Below are positions 1 through 6,189 of a DNA stretch of 14,288 nucleotides, in pieces. The DNA lies in the NCBI GenBank assembly GCA_044336815.1, contig JBIIOU010000039.1, positions 1-14,288 on the forward strand. The letters run 5' to 3'. Under the pieces are notes generated by a model, which worked only from the letters and a program-made list of their open reading frames with translations, was not told the origin of the DNA and did no database searches. Every line of letters begins with the position of its first letter. Position 1 is the first letter of the stretch. Source of the stretch: GCA-2737125 sp044336815 (GTDB lineage: Bacteria; Actinomycetota; Actinomycetes; S36-B12). The position numbers were made by a program, and so were the translations under genes.

Positions 1-1
1 G

Positions 2-364
2 CTACCCGTTAGAGCTGCAACAGATGTGCGGCTGGCCATCACCGCACCCCTTGCGGCGGTGAGCGTGGATGTGGTTTTCTTGCCATATCGCGGCCGGCGG
101 CAAGTCTCCGTGGCGACGGCGCCACAGCGCATCAACGTGCCCGCTGGCCAAGTTAAATTCATCCCGCTTCGACCACCTGCGGGCATTGATTGGTTCACCG
201 CCGTGGTGACGCCTACGGGTGATTCAGGCCCAATTTTGCTCGCCCACCGAGTGCGCGAGCGCTCCCGTTATGGCGACCTAATAACCGGGTATCCGTGGGC
301 TCCGCTGCGCACCGAGGTTACGGTTCCGGCTGCAGAACAGGACTCCGGCATCACCGTGCGCTGA
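2..364 (+). CDS. C-terminal part of a probable DUF5719-type secreted protein (5' end outside window)
   Basis: The reading frame is open from the window edge (first full codon at base 2) to a TGA at 362-364, giving about 120 residues of a longer protein. The segment is rich in Val, Ala, Pro and Thr, looks like beta-strand-rich extracytoplasmic sequence, and has no cysteine, membrane segment or catalytic motif that I can recognise. The assignment rests mainly on position: in actinobacteria a large secreted or membrane-anchored DUF5719 protein of unknown function commonly lies just before DUF3499 and manB. The GTG at 26 is inside the gene and is not its start. The family name is an inference from context; that it is a real coding segment is more secure, because the frame is open and its composition matches the neighbours. 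Confidence 0.55.
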   Translation, partial: LPVRAATDVRLAITAPLAAVSVDVVFLPYRGRRQVSVATAPQRINVPAGQVKFIPLRPPAGIDWFTAVVTPTGDSGPILLAHRVRERSRYGDLITGYPWAPLRTEVTVPAAEQDSGITVR

Positions 365-389
365 TGGCTGGCTGGTTTGCTCACGGTTG

Positions 390-405
390 GTGCGGCGCGC
401 CGCAC
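390..405. promoter_or_regulatory. Perfect 16-base palindrome between the first gene and DUF3499
   Basis: Bases 390-405 read GTGCGGCG followed by CGCCGCAC, a perfect palindrome. It lies 26 bases after the stop of the upstream gene and about 35 to 50 bases before the proposed DUF3499 start at 440, where an operator overlapping or just upstream of a -35 region would sit. As RNA it could fold into a 6-bp hairpin with a CGCG loop, but no T-run follows (the next bases are GAAAAC), so a classical intrinsic terminator is less likely. The role is not known. Confidence 0.35.
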
Positions 406-427
406 GAAAACGGGGTGCCGCTCGGGC

Positions 428-439
428 TACGTTGCCGTC
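428..439 (+). promoter_or_regulatory. Candidate -10 element for leaderless DUF3499 transcript
   Basis: TACGTT at 428-433 fits the TANNNT -10 consensus and is followed by exactly six bases before the GTG at 440, so transcription would begin at or next to the start codon. No Shine-Dalgarno sequence is visible before this GTG, which is what a leaderless mRNA predicts. No convincing -35 is seen. manB and the CPBP gene show the same arrangement. Confidence 0.4.
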
Positions 440-856
440 GTGAGTCGTCGTCGTTGTTCGAAGCCATCATGTAATGGCGCGGCCTCGTCAACCCTTACCT
501 ACGTGTATGCCGACTCAACAGCGGTACTCGGCCCGCTGGCAACATACGCTGAGCCGCATTGCTACGACCTGTGCCAGATGCATAGTGAACGGATGACCGC
601 ACCGATCGGGTGGGAGATCGTCAGGATCACGCCTGATCCTGACGCCCTTAAGCCAACAAGTGATGACCTCGAAGCCTTGGCAGATGCCGTGCGTGAAGCT
701 GCGCGACCGAGGTATCAACCAGATGCGGAGCCGCCGCCACTACCTAGTGGGTCGGTCGAAGTAGCGCGCCGCGGCCACCTACGCATGTTGACGAGTGTTG
801 ATTTATCAGAGGTGCCACTGGATCAGCTTTTTGATGAGGATTTCGAACCCAGGTAG
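440..856 (+). CDS. DUF3499 family protein, probable zinc-binding
   Basis: The protein has 138 residues from the GTG at 440. The N-terminal half carries the DUF3499 signature as I remember it: a CSKPSC motif (Cys6 and Cys11), the stretch TYVYADSTAVLGPLATYAEP (residues 20-39), then HCYDLCQMH (His40, Cys41, Cys45, His48), which together look like a metal site. The C-terminal half is acidic, Pro-rich and less conserved. A longer frame begins at a TTG at 377, but residues before the SRRRCS motif do not resemble the family, so the start at 440 is preferred; it is also the start preceded by a -10-like hexamer. The family is almost confined to actinobacteria and its function is unknown. It lies 41 bases before manB in the same direction. 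The family call is firm; the role is open. Confidence 0.85.
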   Translation: MSRRRCSKPSCNGAASSTLTYVYADSTAVLGPLATYAEPHCYDLCQMHSERMTAPIGWEIVRITPDPDALKPTSDDLEALADAVREAARPRYQPDAEPPPLPSGSVEVARRGHLRMLTSVDLSEVPLDQLFDEDFEPR

Positions 857-885
857 CAGCGGTGTTGGTTAAAGCCGCACTTAGA

Positions 886-897
886 TAGCCTGAGCCC
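886..897 (+). promoter_or_regulatory. Candidate -10 element for leaderless manB transcript
   Basis: TAGCCT at 886-891 fits TANNNT and is separated by six bases from the manB ATG at 898. There is no recognisable ribosome binding site in the preceding 20 bases. A possible weak -35 is TTGGTT at 865-870, with a short 15-base spacer. If used, the first base of the mRNA would be the A of ATG or close to it. Confidence 0.4.
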
Positions 898-2328
898 ATG
901 AGCAACTTGGACTCAACGACCTTTTCCGGGGCCAACCTAACTGCCGTTATCAAGGCTTACGACGTCCGAGGGATCTATCCCCAGCAATTGGACGAGAATC
1001 TCGCCCATGCTGTTGGTGCAGCTTTTGTTCGGGTAGTACGGGCTGCGGTGCGCGATGGTGGGCCTGGTGTGATTGCAATCGGCCACGATATGCGGCCATC
1101 TGGGCCAGATCTAGTTGCTGCGTTCGCGCAAGGGGTTCGCGAGCAAGGTTGTGATGTCATTGAAATTGGTTTAGCCAGCACCGATGGTCTGTACTACGCC
1201 TCTGGTGCACTTGGTATCCCCGGTGCCATGTTCACGGCCAGCCACAACCCGGCTAAGTACAACGGCATCAAACTTTGTCGCTCCGGCGCAGCACCGGTAG
1301 GCCAAGACACCGGACTTCGAGAGATCCGCCTGCTGGTTGAAAATGGCGTTCCGGCCTTTGATGGCCCATTGGGGGAGTTGCGCCATCAGGATTTATTGGC
1401 CGACTACGCACTATTCCTGCGCAATCTTGTTGACGTCTCGGGTGTGCGCCCGCTGCACGTTGTAGTTGATGCGGGTAACGGCATGGGCGGCTACACCGTG
1501 CCGGCGGTTTTGGGGGAGGCCGCAGGGTTGCCTCGCCTGCCGCTGACCATCGATGAGATGTTCTTTGAACTTGACGGCTCGTTCCCAAATCACGAAGCCA
1601 ATCCGATTGATCCGGCGAACTTAGTTGACCTGCAAAGGCGGGTTCGCGAGGTTGGAGCTGATCTTGGTTTGGCTTTTGATGGTGATGCTGACCGATGTTT
1701 TGTGATTGACGAGCGCGGTGAAATCGTCAGTCCATCAACTTTGACCGCGCTGATAGCGGCTCGTGAACTTGCGAAGCACCCAGGCTCGATGATTATTCAC
1801 AACTTGATTACTTCGAAGGCGGTACCTGAAGTCATTGCAGAATGTGGTGGTACACCGGTGCGCACCCGTGTTGGGCACTCATTCATCAAGGCGAAAATGG
1901 CCGAGACGAATGCGATTTTTGGCGGTGAGCATTCGGGTCACTTCTACTTCCGAGATTTCTGGCGTGCCGATTCCGGAATGTTGGCAGCTCTATACGCGAT
2001 TGCGGCGCTTGGTGAGACTCCCGATGGAACCACTATGTCGAGTCTGCTCAAGTCGTATGACAGGTATTCAAATAGTGGCGAAATCAACACTGAGGTAGTC
2101 GACCAAGAGGCGGCCACTTTGGCAATTCGCAATGCTTACGGGGCCGATGCTGGTAATGAAATCGATGATCTTGATGGTTTAACCATCACGGCGCCCACGT
2201 GGTGGTTTAACGTACGTCCGAGTAATACTGAACCGCTACTTCGGCTAAATGTTGAGGCAGATGAGGTGGCTGTCATGGAGCAAATACGCGATGAGGTGCT
2301 CGCAATGATGCGAGGGGGAGTGTCATGA
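898..2328 (+). CDS. manB: Phosphomannomutase/phosphoglucomutase (alpha-D-phosphohexomutase family)
   Basis: This 476-residue cytoplasmic enzyme should interconvert mannose-6-phosphate and mannose-1-phosphate, and probably glucose phosphates too, feeding GDP-mannose for mannosylated glycans and lipids. All four active-site loops of the family are intact: TASHNP at 113-118 with phospho-acceptor Ser115, the Mg2+ loop DGDADR at 261-266, the sugar-specificity loop GGEHSGH at 342-348 and the phosphate loop RPSNTEP at 440-446. The GEHSGH form is shared by phosphomannomutase/phosphoglucomutase enzymes, so substrate preference cannot be settled from sequence alone. Length is normal for the family. The last bases overlap the next start in an ATGA arrangement, so it is co-translated with the Trm112-like gene. 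The symbol follows mycobacterial usage; manB/pgm naming varies. Confidence 0.93.
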   Translation: MSNLDSTTFSGANLTAVIKAYDVRGIYPQQLDENLAHAVGAAFVRVVRAAVRDGGPGVIAIGHDMRPSGPDLVAAFAQGVREQGCDVIEIGLASTDGLYYASGALGIPGAMFTASHNPAKYNGIKLCRSGAAPVGQDTGLREIRLLVENGVPAFDGPLGELRHQDLLADYALFLRNLVDVSGVRPLHVVVDAGNGMGGYTVPAVLGEAAGLPRLPLTIDEMFFELDGSFPNHEANPIDPANLVDLQRRVREVGADLGLAFDGDADRCFVIDERGEIVSPSTLTALIAARELAKHPGSMIIHNLITSKAVPEVIAECGGTPVRTRVGHSFIKAKMAETNAIFGGEHSGHFYFRDFWRADSGMLAALYAIAALGETPDGTTMSSLLKSYDRYSNSGEINTEVVDQEAATLAIRNAYGADAGNEIDDLDGLTITAPTWWFNVRPSNTEPLLRLNVEADEVAVMEQIRDEVLAMMRGGVS

Positions 2329-2510
2329 GTGTCGGGCCGCTTGGTTTAAGTGCAGCCTTGTGGAAGGTGTTGGCATGCCCATGTCTGCAACATGCACCTG
2401 TCGCCGCCGATGAACTTACCGGTCAAATCGCCTGCACGAAGTGTGATGCGCGTTTTGAGGTATTGGATGGTATTCCGATCATGTTGCTGGATTCAGCGGA
2501 TCAAGGCTGA
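2325..2510 (+). CDS. Trm112-like small zinc-ribbon protein
   Basis: This 61-residue protein has the short Trm112/DUF343 fold signature: a hydrophobic N-terminal helix, LACPC (Cys18, Cys20), CTKC (Cys37, Cys40), and the closing motif DGIPIMLLD (residues 48-56). The four cysteines should form one zinc site. Eukaryotic and archaeal Trm112 proteins are partners and activators of methyltransferases; the bacterial role is not established. The ATG overlaps the manB stop by 4 bases and is preceded by a strong purine-rich ribosome binding site, GAGGGGGAG at 2312-2320. manA follows after 2 bases. In several other actinobacteria, as I recall, a SIS-domain isomerase gene lies between this gene and manA; it is absent here. 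Confidence 0.85.
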   Translation: MSVGPLGLSAALWKVLACPCLQHAPVAADELTGQIACTKCDARFEVLDGIPIMLLDSADQG

Positions 2511-2512
2511 GC

Positions 2513-3595
2513 ATGCTCGTAGTTCGCGGTGCGATTAAGGATTATGACTGGGGTATCACCGATGGCCTAGCCCCGTGGGCCGGTGAGCACACCGGAGGCC
2601 CGCAGGCTGAATTGTGGTTCGGTGTCCACCCCGGTGGCCCGTCTCCGCTTGTTGATGCTGACGGCGATGAAACCGGTGAAGTCCTCGCGGATAAATTTGA
2701 TATTGCCGCGATCCCGCTCTTGGTCAAGATCCTCGCGGCGGCGCGACCACTAAGTGTGCAAGTGCATCCTCAATTGGCGGTCGCTGCGGCTGGCTGGCAA
2801 GCGCAGCTGGTACCTGGTTCACCTCGGGTACTAAGTGATCCATTCGAAAAAACTGAAATGCTTATTGCCTTAAAGCCCTTCGAGGCTTTTGCTGGTTGGC
2901 GTGATCGTGAGCAGGTGGTTACTGTCCTAGATGAGCTGCCCGGCGCCCAAGATGCGATAGCGCGACTCGAGGCCGATGACCTAGGTGGAGCTATCGGTGC
3001 CCTGCTGGCACTTGGAACGCCTGAGCGAATTTCAGCACTCGAGGCTGCCACCCGGGCGGCGGGCCTGCCCGCGGTTGAAGTGGCGGCCTACTCGACGGTA
3101 GCCGAGAAATACCCCAATGATCCAGGTGCATTGGTGACCGTGCTGCTTGACTATTTGAGCCTTGCCGCAGGTGAAGCTGTGTACGTGCCAGCCGGGGTAC
3201 CGCATAGCTACATCCGCGGGATCGGGCTTGAGGTGATGACTTCTAGTGACAATGTGATTCGACTTGGGTTGACCAGCAAGCCGGTGTTCGTGGATCGTGC
3301 GGTTGAAGCACTTTGCCCAGATCTTGACCCGCAGATAGTCCGATCGGTGTATGGAGACATTCTGTGGCCGGTGAACTCGCCCTTCGTGGTGCGCATGCTC
3401 ACCGAAGGATCCGAGCGCATCCCGATGGGCGCGTATCGCATCCTGCTGCTAATTGAGGGCACCGCTCGGGTGGTTTCGGATGCAGCAGAGATAACTTTGC
3501 GCCCGGGCACCGCTGCCGTGATGGCGGCTGATGATCCAGACGCCCATGTTGAGGCTGACGGTTTGGTTGCCATAGTCCAATCCACCGAGCGCTAG
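2513..3595 (+). CDS. manA: Mannose-6-phosphate isomerase, type I
   Basis: This 360-residue cupin-fold, zinc-dependent enzyme converts fructose-6-phosphate and mannose-6-phosphate, the step before ManB in GDP-mannose synthesis. The expected zinc ligands are present: Gln83 and His85 in SVQVHP, Glu115 in EKTEM, and His231 in VPAGVPHSY. Arg250 in NVIRLGLT matches the catalytic arginine of the family. The usual HKPEM motif is altered to EKTEM, and the GLTPK motif to GLTSK; the ligand glutamate is kept, so activity is expected. It is somewhat shorter than the roughly 390 to 400 residues common in the family. AAGG at 2503-2506 is a modest ribosome binding site. It sits 2 bases after the Trm112-like gene and 11 bases before the transporter gene, consistent with one operon. 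Confidence 0.92.
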   Translation: MLVVRGAIKDYDWGITDGLAPWAGEHTGGPQAELWFGVHPGGPSPLVDADGDETGEVLADKFDIAAIPLLVKILAAARPLSVQVHPQLAVAAAGWQAQLVPGSPRVLSDPFEKTEMLIALKPFEAFAGWRDREQVVTVLDELPGAQDAIARLEADDLGGAIGALLALGTPERISALEAATRAAGLPAVEVAAYSTVAEKYPNDPGALVTVLLDYLSLAAGEAVYVPAGVPHSYIRGIGLEVMTSSDNVIRLGLTSKPVFVDRAVEALCPDLDPQIVRSVYGDILWPVNSPFVVRMLTEGSERIPMGAYRILLLIEGTARVVSDAAEITLRPGTAAVMAADDPDAHVEADGLVAIVQSTER

Positions 3596-3606
3596 GGGAA
3601 GAGTAG

Positions 3607-4521
3607 ATGAGCACCGAGGGTGGCAAAAAGGCGATTATTGCCGCGCTGATGGCGAATATTGGCATCGCGATAAGTAAATTCATTGCCTTTTTCTTCACCG
3701 GATCCTCCTCGATGCTGTCAGAAGCCATCCACTCGGTGGCCGACTCGAGTAATCAGGTGTTGCTGCTGGTCGGAAATAAGCGCTCGCAAAAGCCCGCCGA
3801 TGAAAAGCACCCATTTGGCTACGGTCGTCGTCGCTTCGTCTACGGATTCATTGTTGCGGTGGTGCTGTTCCTCATCGGTGGACTTTTCTCCCTATACGAA
3901 GGACTACATAAGTGGCAGGAGCCTGAACCACTAAACGATTGGTGGATTGCGGTACTAGTTCTAGTTATCGCCATTGGCCTTGAGACAGTTTCCTTTCGCA
4001 CCGCGCTGCGTGAAGCAAATAAGTCACGCGGCAAAAGGTCCCTTGCGAATTTTATCAAGGATTCAAGGCAGCCTGAACTACCAGTAATTTTACTCGAGGA
4101 TGCCGGTGCGCTCTTGGGTCTGGTGTTCGCATTGGTCGGCGTTGGGATGGCTGTCATTACCGGTGATGGTCGATGGGATGCGGTTGGCGCCATGGCGGTT
4201 GGCACCCTGCTGGTTGTTATCGCCATCTTCTTGGCGATGGAGATGGCCACGATGCTGGTGGGCGAAAGTGCGCTGCCAGAAGAGGTGGCGGCCATTCGAG
4301 CAGCCTTAGAATCGGCGCCTTTGGTTGAGCGGGTTATCCATCTGCGTACGGTGCACATGGGCCCCGATGAGTTGCTAGTCGCGGCAAAAATTGCGATCAG
4401 TCACAGTGAAACGGCGGCTGGCATTGCAGCCGGTATTGATGAGGCCGAGCGGGCGCTGAGGGCGGCGGTGCCGACAGCGCTCTACGTGTTCATCGAGCCC
4501 GACCTAGACGTGGCGCGTTAG
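3607..4521 (+). CDS. Cation diffusion facilitator family transporter (SLC30A9-like branch)
   Basis: This 304-residue inner-membrane divalent-metal/proton antiporter candidate has about six hydrophobic segments (around 10-30, 36-55, 79-97, 112-130, 160-185 and 194-215) and a short cytoplasmic C-terminal domain (about 220-304). The metal-site motif of the second helix is clear: His42 and Asp46 in AIHSVADSSNQ. In the fifth helix the usual HxxxD site is replaced by LLEDAGALLG (Glu164, Asp165), as I recall for the branch that includes SLC30A9/ZnT9-like proteins. The loop KHPFGYGRRRFVYGF (68-82) is also typical. Transported metal (Zn, Mn, Co or Fe) cannot be told from sequence. GGGGAAG at 3595-3601 is a good ribosome binding site. 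It follows manA closely and probably ends the operon; I recall it between manA and ahcY in other actinobacteria. Confidence 0.88.
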   Translation: MSTEGGKKAIIAALMANIGIAISKFIAFFFTGSSSMLSEAIHSVADSSNQVLLLVGNKRSQKPADEKHPFGYGRRRFVYGFIVAVVLFLIGGLFSLYEGLHKWQEPEPLNDWWIAVLVLVIAIGLETVSFRTALREANKSRGKRSLANFIKDSRQPELPVILLEDAGALLGLVFALVGVGMAVITGDGRWDAVGAMAVGTLLVVIAIFLAMEMATMLVGESALPEEVAAIRAALESAPLVERVIHLRTVHMGPDELLVAAKIAISHSETAAGIAAGIDEAERALRAAVPTALYVFIEPDLDVAR

Positions 4522-4522
4522 A

Positions 4523-4551
4523 TTTGCCTTATCTTGGCGATGTGGCACAAT
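4523..4551 (+). promoter_or_regulatory. Candidate promoter for ahcY
   Basis: TTGCCT at 4524-4529 and CACAAT at 4546-4551 are separated by 16 bases and match the -35 and -10 consensus at four of six positions each. Transcription would then start near 4558. An alternative -10 is TATCTT at 4530-4535, which would start the RNA near 4542 and include the whole leader helix described below. The sequence does not decide between them. Confidence 0.35.
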
Positions 4552-4552
4552 A

Positions 4553-4654
4553 CGTAGGTCGTCATGGTCCGGAGCCCTGGTTCCCATCGCGGCCTCCCTT
4601 GCCGGCGAACCAACGAAGCCTCGTGCCGTTCGCACCATTTACGCCTACGAGGAG
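4553..4654 (+). promoter_or_regulatory. Structured ahcY leader, candidate riboswitch or other cis-acting RNA
   Basis: The leader contains a long closing helix: 4553-4558 (CGTAGG) pairs with 4644-4649 (CCTACG), 4560-4562 with 4641-4643, and 4564-4568 (ATGGT) with 4634-4638 (ACCAT), 14 pairs broken only by a bulge and a small internal loop. Inside, TGGTTC at 4578-4583 can pair with GAACCA at 4607-4612, enclosing a small CGGC/GCCG hairpin (4590-4593 with 4601-4604). Alternatively GCGAAC at 4605-4610 pairs with GTTCGC at 4628-4633, enclosing ACGA/TCGT (4613-4616 with 4621-4624). A third option pairs CCTCGT at 4619-4624 with ACGAGG at 4647-4652, covering the ribosome binding site GAGGAG (4649-4654). 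I do not recognise the conserved cores of the SAM-I, SAM-IV or SAH riboswitches. Pairings were found by eye, not by a folding program. Confidence 0.45.
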
Positions 4655-4661
4655 TACTTAA

Positions 4662-6119
4662 ATGTCTGTTGTGAAATCTGACGGCACCCCTGACTACAAG
4701 GTTGCCGATTTATCCCTGGCTGACTTCGGCCGCGACGAAATCCGGCTAGCCCAGCACGAAATGCCAGGTCTGATGGCGATGCGTGACGAATTTGGCACAA
4801 GCAAGCCGCTTAAGGGTGCGCGCATAACCGGCTCATTGCATATGACGATTCAGACTGCTGTCCTGATCGAAACCTTGGTTGACCTTGGGGCCGATGTGCG
4901 CTGGGCCTCATGCAATATCTTCTCGACCCAAGATCACGCTGCCGCTGCAGTGGTGGTTGGTCGCGATGGCACGGTGGCTGACCCAAAGGGCGTGCCGGTA
5001 TTCGCCTGGAAGGGCGAGTCCCTGCCCGAGTACTGGTGGTGCACAGAGCAGATCTTGATGTGGCCAGATGGTAAGGGTCCGAACATGATTCTTGACGATG
5101 GCGGCGACGCCACGATGCTCGTGCATAAAGGCAAGGAGTTCGAGGCTGCCGGTCTAGTACCGACCCCCGATGAGACCACGTCGGAGGAGTACGCGGTTGT
5201 TCTTGAAACTCTGCGTCGCTCGCTAGCCGAAGATGCGACCCGTTGGACGTTGATCGCAGCCGGCATTAAGGGTGTGACCGAGGAGACCACTACCGGTGTG
5301 CATCGCCTCTACGAAATGATGCGTGCGGGTGAACTCATTTTCCCAGCCATCAACGTTAATGATTCGGTAACCAAGAGCAAGTTCGACAACAAGTACGGTT
5401 GCCGTCATTCACTTATTGATGGAATCAACCGCGCCACTGACACCATGATCGGCGGCAAGGTCGCTGTAGTTTGTGGCTTCGGCGATGTGGGTAAAGGCTC
5501 GGCTGACTCACTGCGCGGTCAAGGTGCCCGCGTGATCATCACCGAGATCGACCCGATCTGCGCTCTGCAGGCGGCCATGGACGGTTACCAGGTGGCAAAG
5601 CTTGATGACGTCATTGATGTCGCTGATATCTTCATCACCGCGACGGGTTGCTACGACGTCATTACCGCCGAGCAAATGGGCAAGATGAAGCATCAGGCGA
5701 TCGTGGGCAATATCGGCCACTTCGACAATGAAATTGATATCGCCGGCCTTGCTGAGACACCCGGTGTCGTGCGCAAAACCATCAAGCCACAGGTTGATGA
5801 ATGGACTTTCGCTAACGGCAAATCGATCATCATGCTCTCCGAGGGGCGCCTTTTGAACCTTGGCAATGCCACCGGTCACCCGTCCTTCGTGATGAGTACC
5901 TCATTCACGAACCAGGTGTTGGCTCAGATCGAGCTATTCACCAAGCTCGACGAGTACCCACTTGGTGTGTACACCCTGCCTAAGGCACTCGATGAGAAAG
6001 TTGCACGCCTCCACATTGATGCACTAGGGGTGCGCCTAACCGAATTGAACAAGAAGCAGGCGGAGTACTTGGGCGTTGACGTATTCGGCCCGTACAAGCC
6101 GGAGAATTACCGCTACTAG
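4662..6119 (+). CDS. ahcY: Adenosylhomocysteinase (S-adenosyl-L-homocysteine hydrolase)
   Basis: This 485-residue cytoplasmic NAD-dependent enzyme hydrolyses S-adenosylhomocysteine to adenosine and homocysteine, relieving product inhibition of methyltransferases and returning homocysteine to the methionine cycle. The substrate domain has GSLHMTIQTAVLIETL (57-72) and the CNIFSTQDHAAAA stretch (84-96). The DSVTKSKFDNKYGCRHSL segment (234-251) carries the catalytic Lys and Asp, the NAD-binding loop is GFGDVGKG (272-279), and the C-terminus ends in the typical YKPENYRY, which contributes to NAD binding. Length fits the bacterial form with its insertion. The ribosome binding site GAGGAG at 4649-4654 is seven bases from the ATG and lies inside the structured leader. 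The stop is followed at once by two more in-frame stops (TAG TAG TGA, 6117-6125). Confidence 0.97.
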   Translation: MSVVKSDGTPDYKVADLSLADFGRDEIRLAQHEMPGLMAMRDEFGTSKPLKGARITGSLHMTIQTAVLIETLVDLGADVRWASCNIFSTQDHAAAAVVVGRDGTVADPKGVPVFAWKGESLPEYWWCTEQILMWPDGKGPNMILDDGGDATMLVHKGKEFEAAGLVPTPDETTSEEYAVVLETLRRSLAEDATRWTLIAAGIKGVTEETTTGVHRLYEMMRAGELIFPAINVNDSVTKSKFDNKYGCRHSLIDGINRATDTMIGGKVAVVCGFGDVGKGSADSLRGQGARVIITEIDPICALQAAMDGYQVAKLDDVIDVADIFITATGCYDVITAEQMGKMKHQAIVGNIGHFDNEIDIAGLAETPGVVRKTIKPQVDEWTFANGKSIIMLSEGRLLNLGNATGHPSFVMSTSFTNQVLAQIELFTKLDEYPLGVYTLPKALDEKVARLHIDALGVRLTELNKKQAEYLGVDVFGPYKPENYRY

Positions 6120-6123
6120 TAGT

Positions 6124-6139
6124 GAAGTGGCGGCACTTC
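6124..6139 (+). terminator. Short hairpin after ahcY, possible weak terminator
   Basis: GAAGTG at 6124-6129 pairs perfectly with CACTTC at 6134-6139 across a GCGG loop. It starts inside the third tandem stop codon. Only a TTT at 6143-6145 follows, so it lacks a proper U-tract. It may be a weak terminator, a pause site or a 3' end stabiliser. Confidence 0.35.
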
Positions 6140-6144
6140 GAGTT

Positions 6145-6189
6145 TGGGGCCACGGCCAACTAAACCTGCACCGCGGTAACGTGGCCCCA
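6145..6189. promoter_or_regulatory. 10-bp inverted repeat flanking the CPBP promoter and start codon
   Basis: TGGGGCCACG at 6145-6154 and CGTGGCCCCA at 6180-6189 are exact inverted copies separated by 25 bases; the right arm includes the A of the CPBP start codon. Between and within the arms lies the -10-like TAACGT at 6177-6182, six bases before the ATG at 6189. The arms therefore bracket the presumed promoter, which suggests an operator. As RNA read through from ahcY, the same repeat would fold into a GC-rich hairpin that hides the CPBP start. Confidence 0.5.
6177..6188 (+). promoter_or_regulatory. Candidate -10 element for leaderless CPBP-mtrA-mtrB-lpqB transcript
   Basis: TAACGT at 6177-6182 fits TANNNT and is followed by exactly six bases and the ATG at 6189, with no ribosome binding site in between. 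This is the third gene in the window with this exact spacing. No clear -35 is visible. Confidence 0.45.

Noticed and set aside
377..439. Upstream TTG start for DUF3499
   Set aside because: The 21 extra residues do not resemble the family N-terminus and cover the palindrome and candidate promoter; the GTG at 440 fits better.
3840..4358. 172-residue open frame on the minus strand
   Set aside because: It is antisense to the CDF transporter, with low-complexity Ser/Thr/Ala composition and no recognisable domain.
4553..4649. SAM-IV or SAH riboswitch before ahcY
   Set aside because: A GCCGGCGAACC segment and the GGTC-like opening loosely recall SAM-IV, and GAGGAG recalls the SAH consensus, but the ordered conserved cores are not present as I remember them. 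I therefore call it an unassigned structured leader.
6176..6180. MtrA binding site before the CPBP gene
   Set aside because: A single GTAAC half-site is present, but no second copy lies at a fitting distance, so autoregulation by MtrA is not supported by sequence here.
6146..6188. Intrinsic terminator of ahcY formed by the 9-10 bp inverted repeat
   Set aside because: The 25-base loop is large and the right arm runs straight into the next start codon without a T-run, so an operator or start-blocking hairpin fits better than a terminator.
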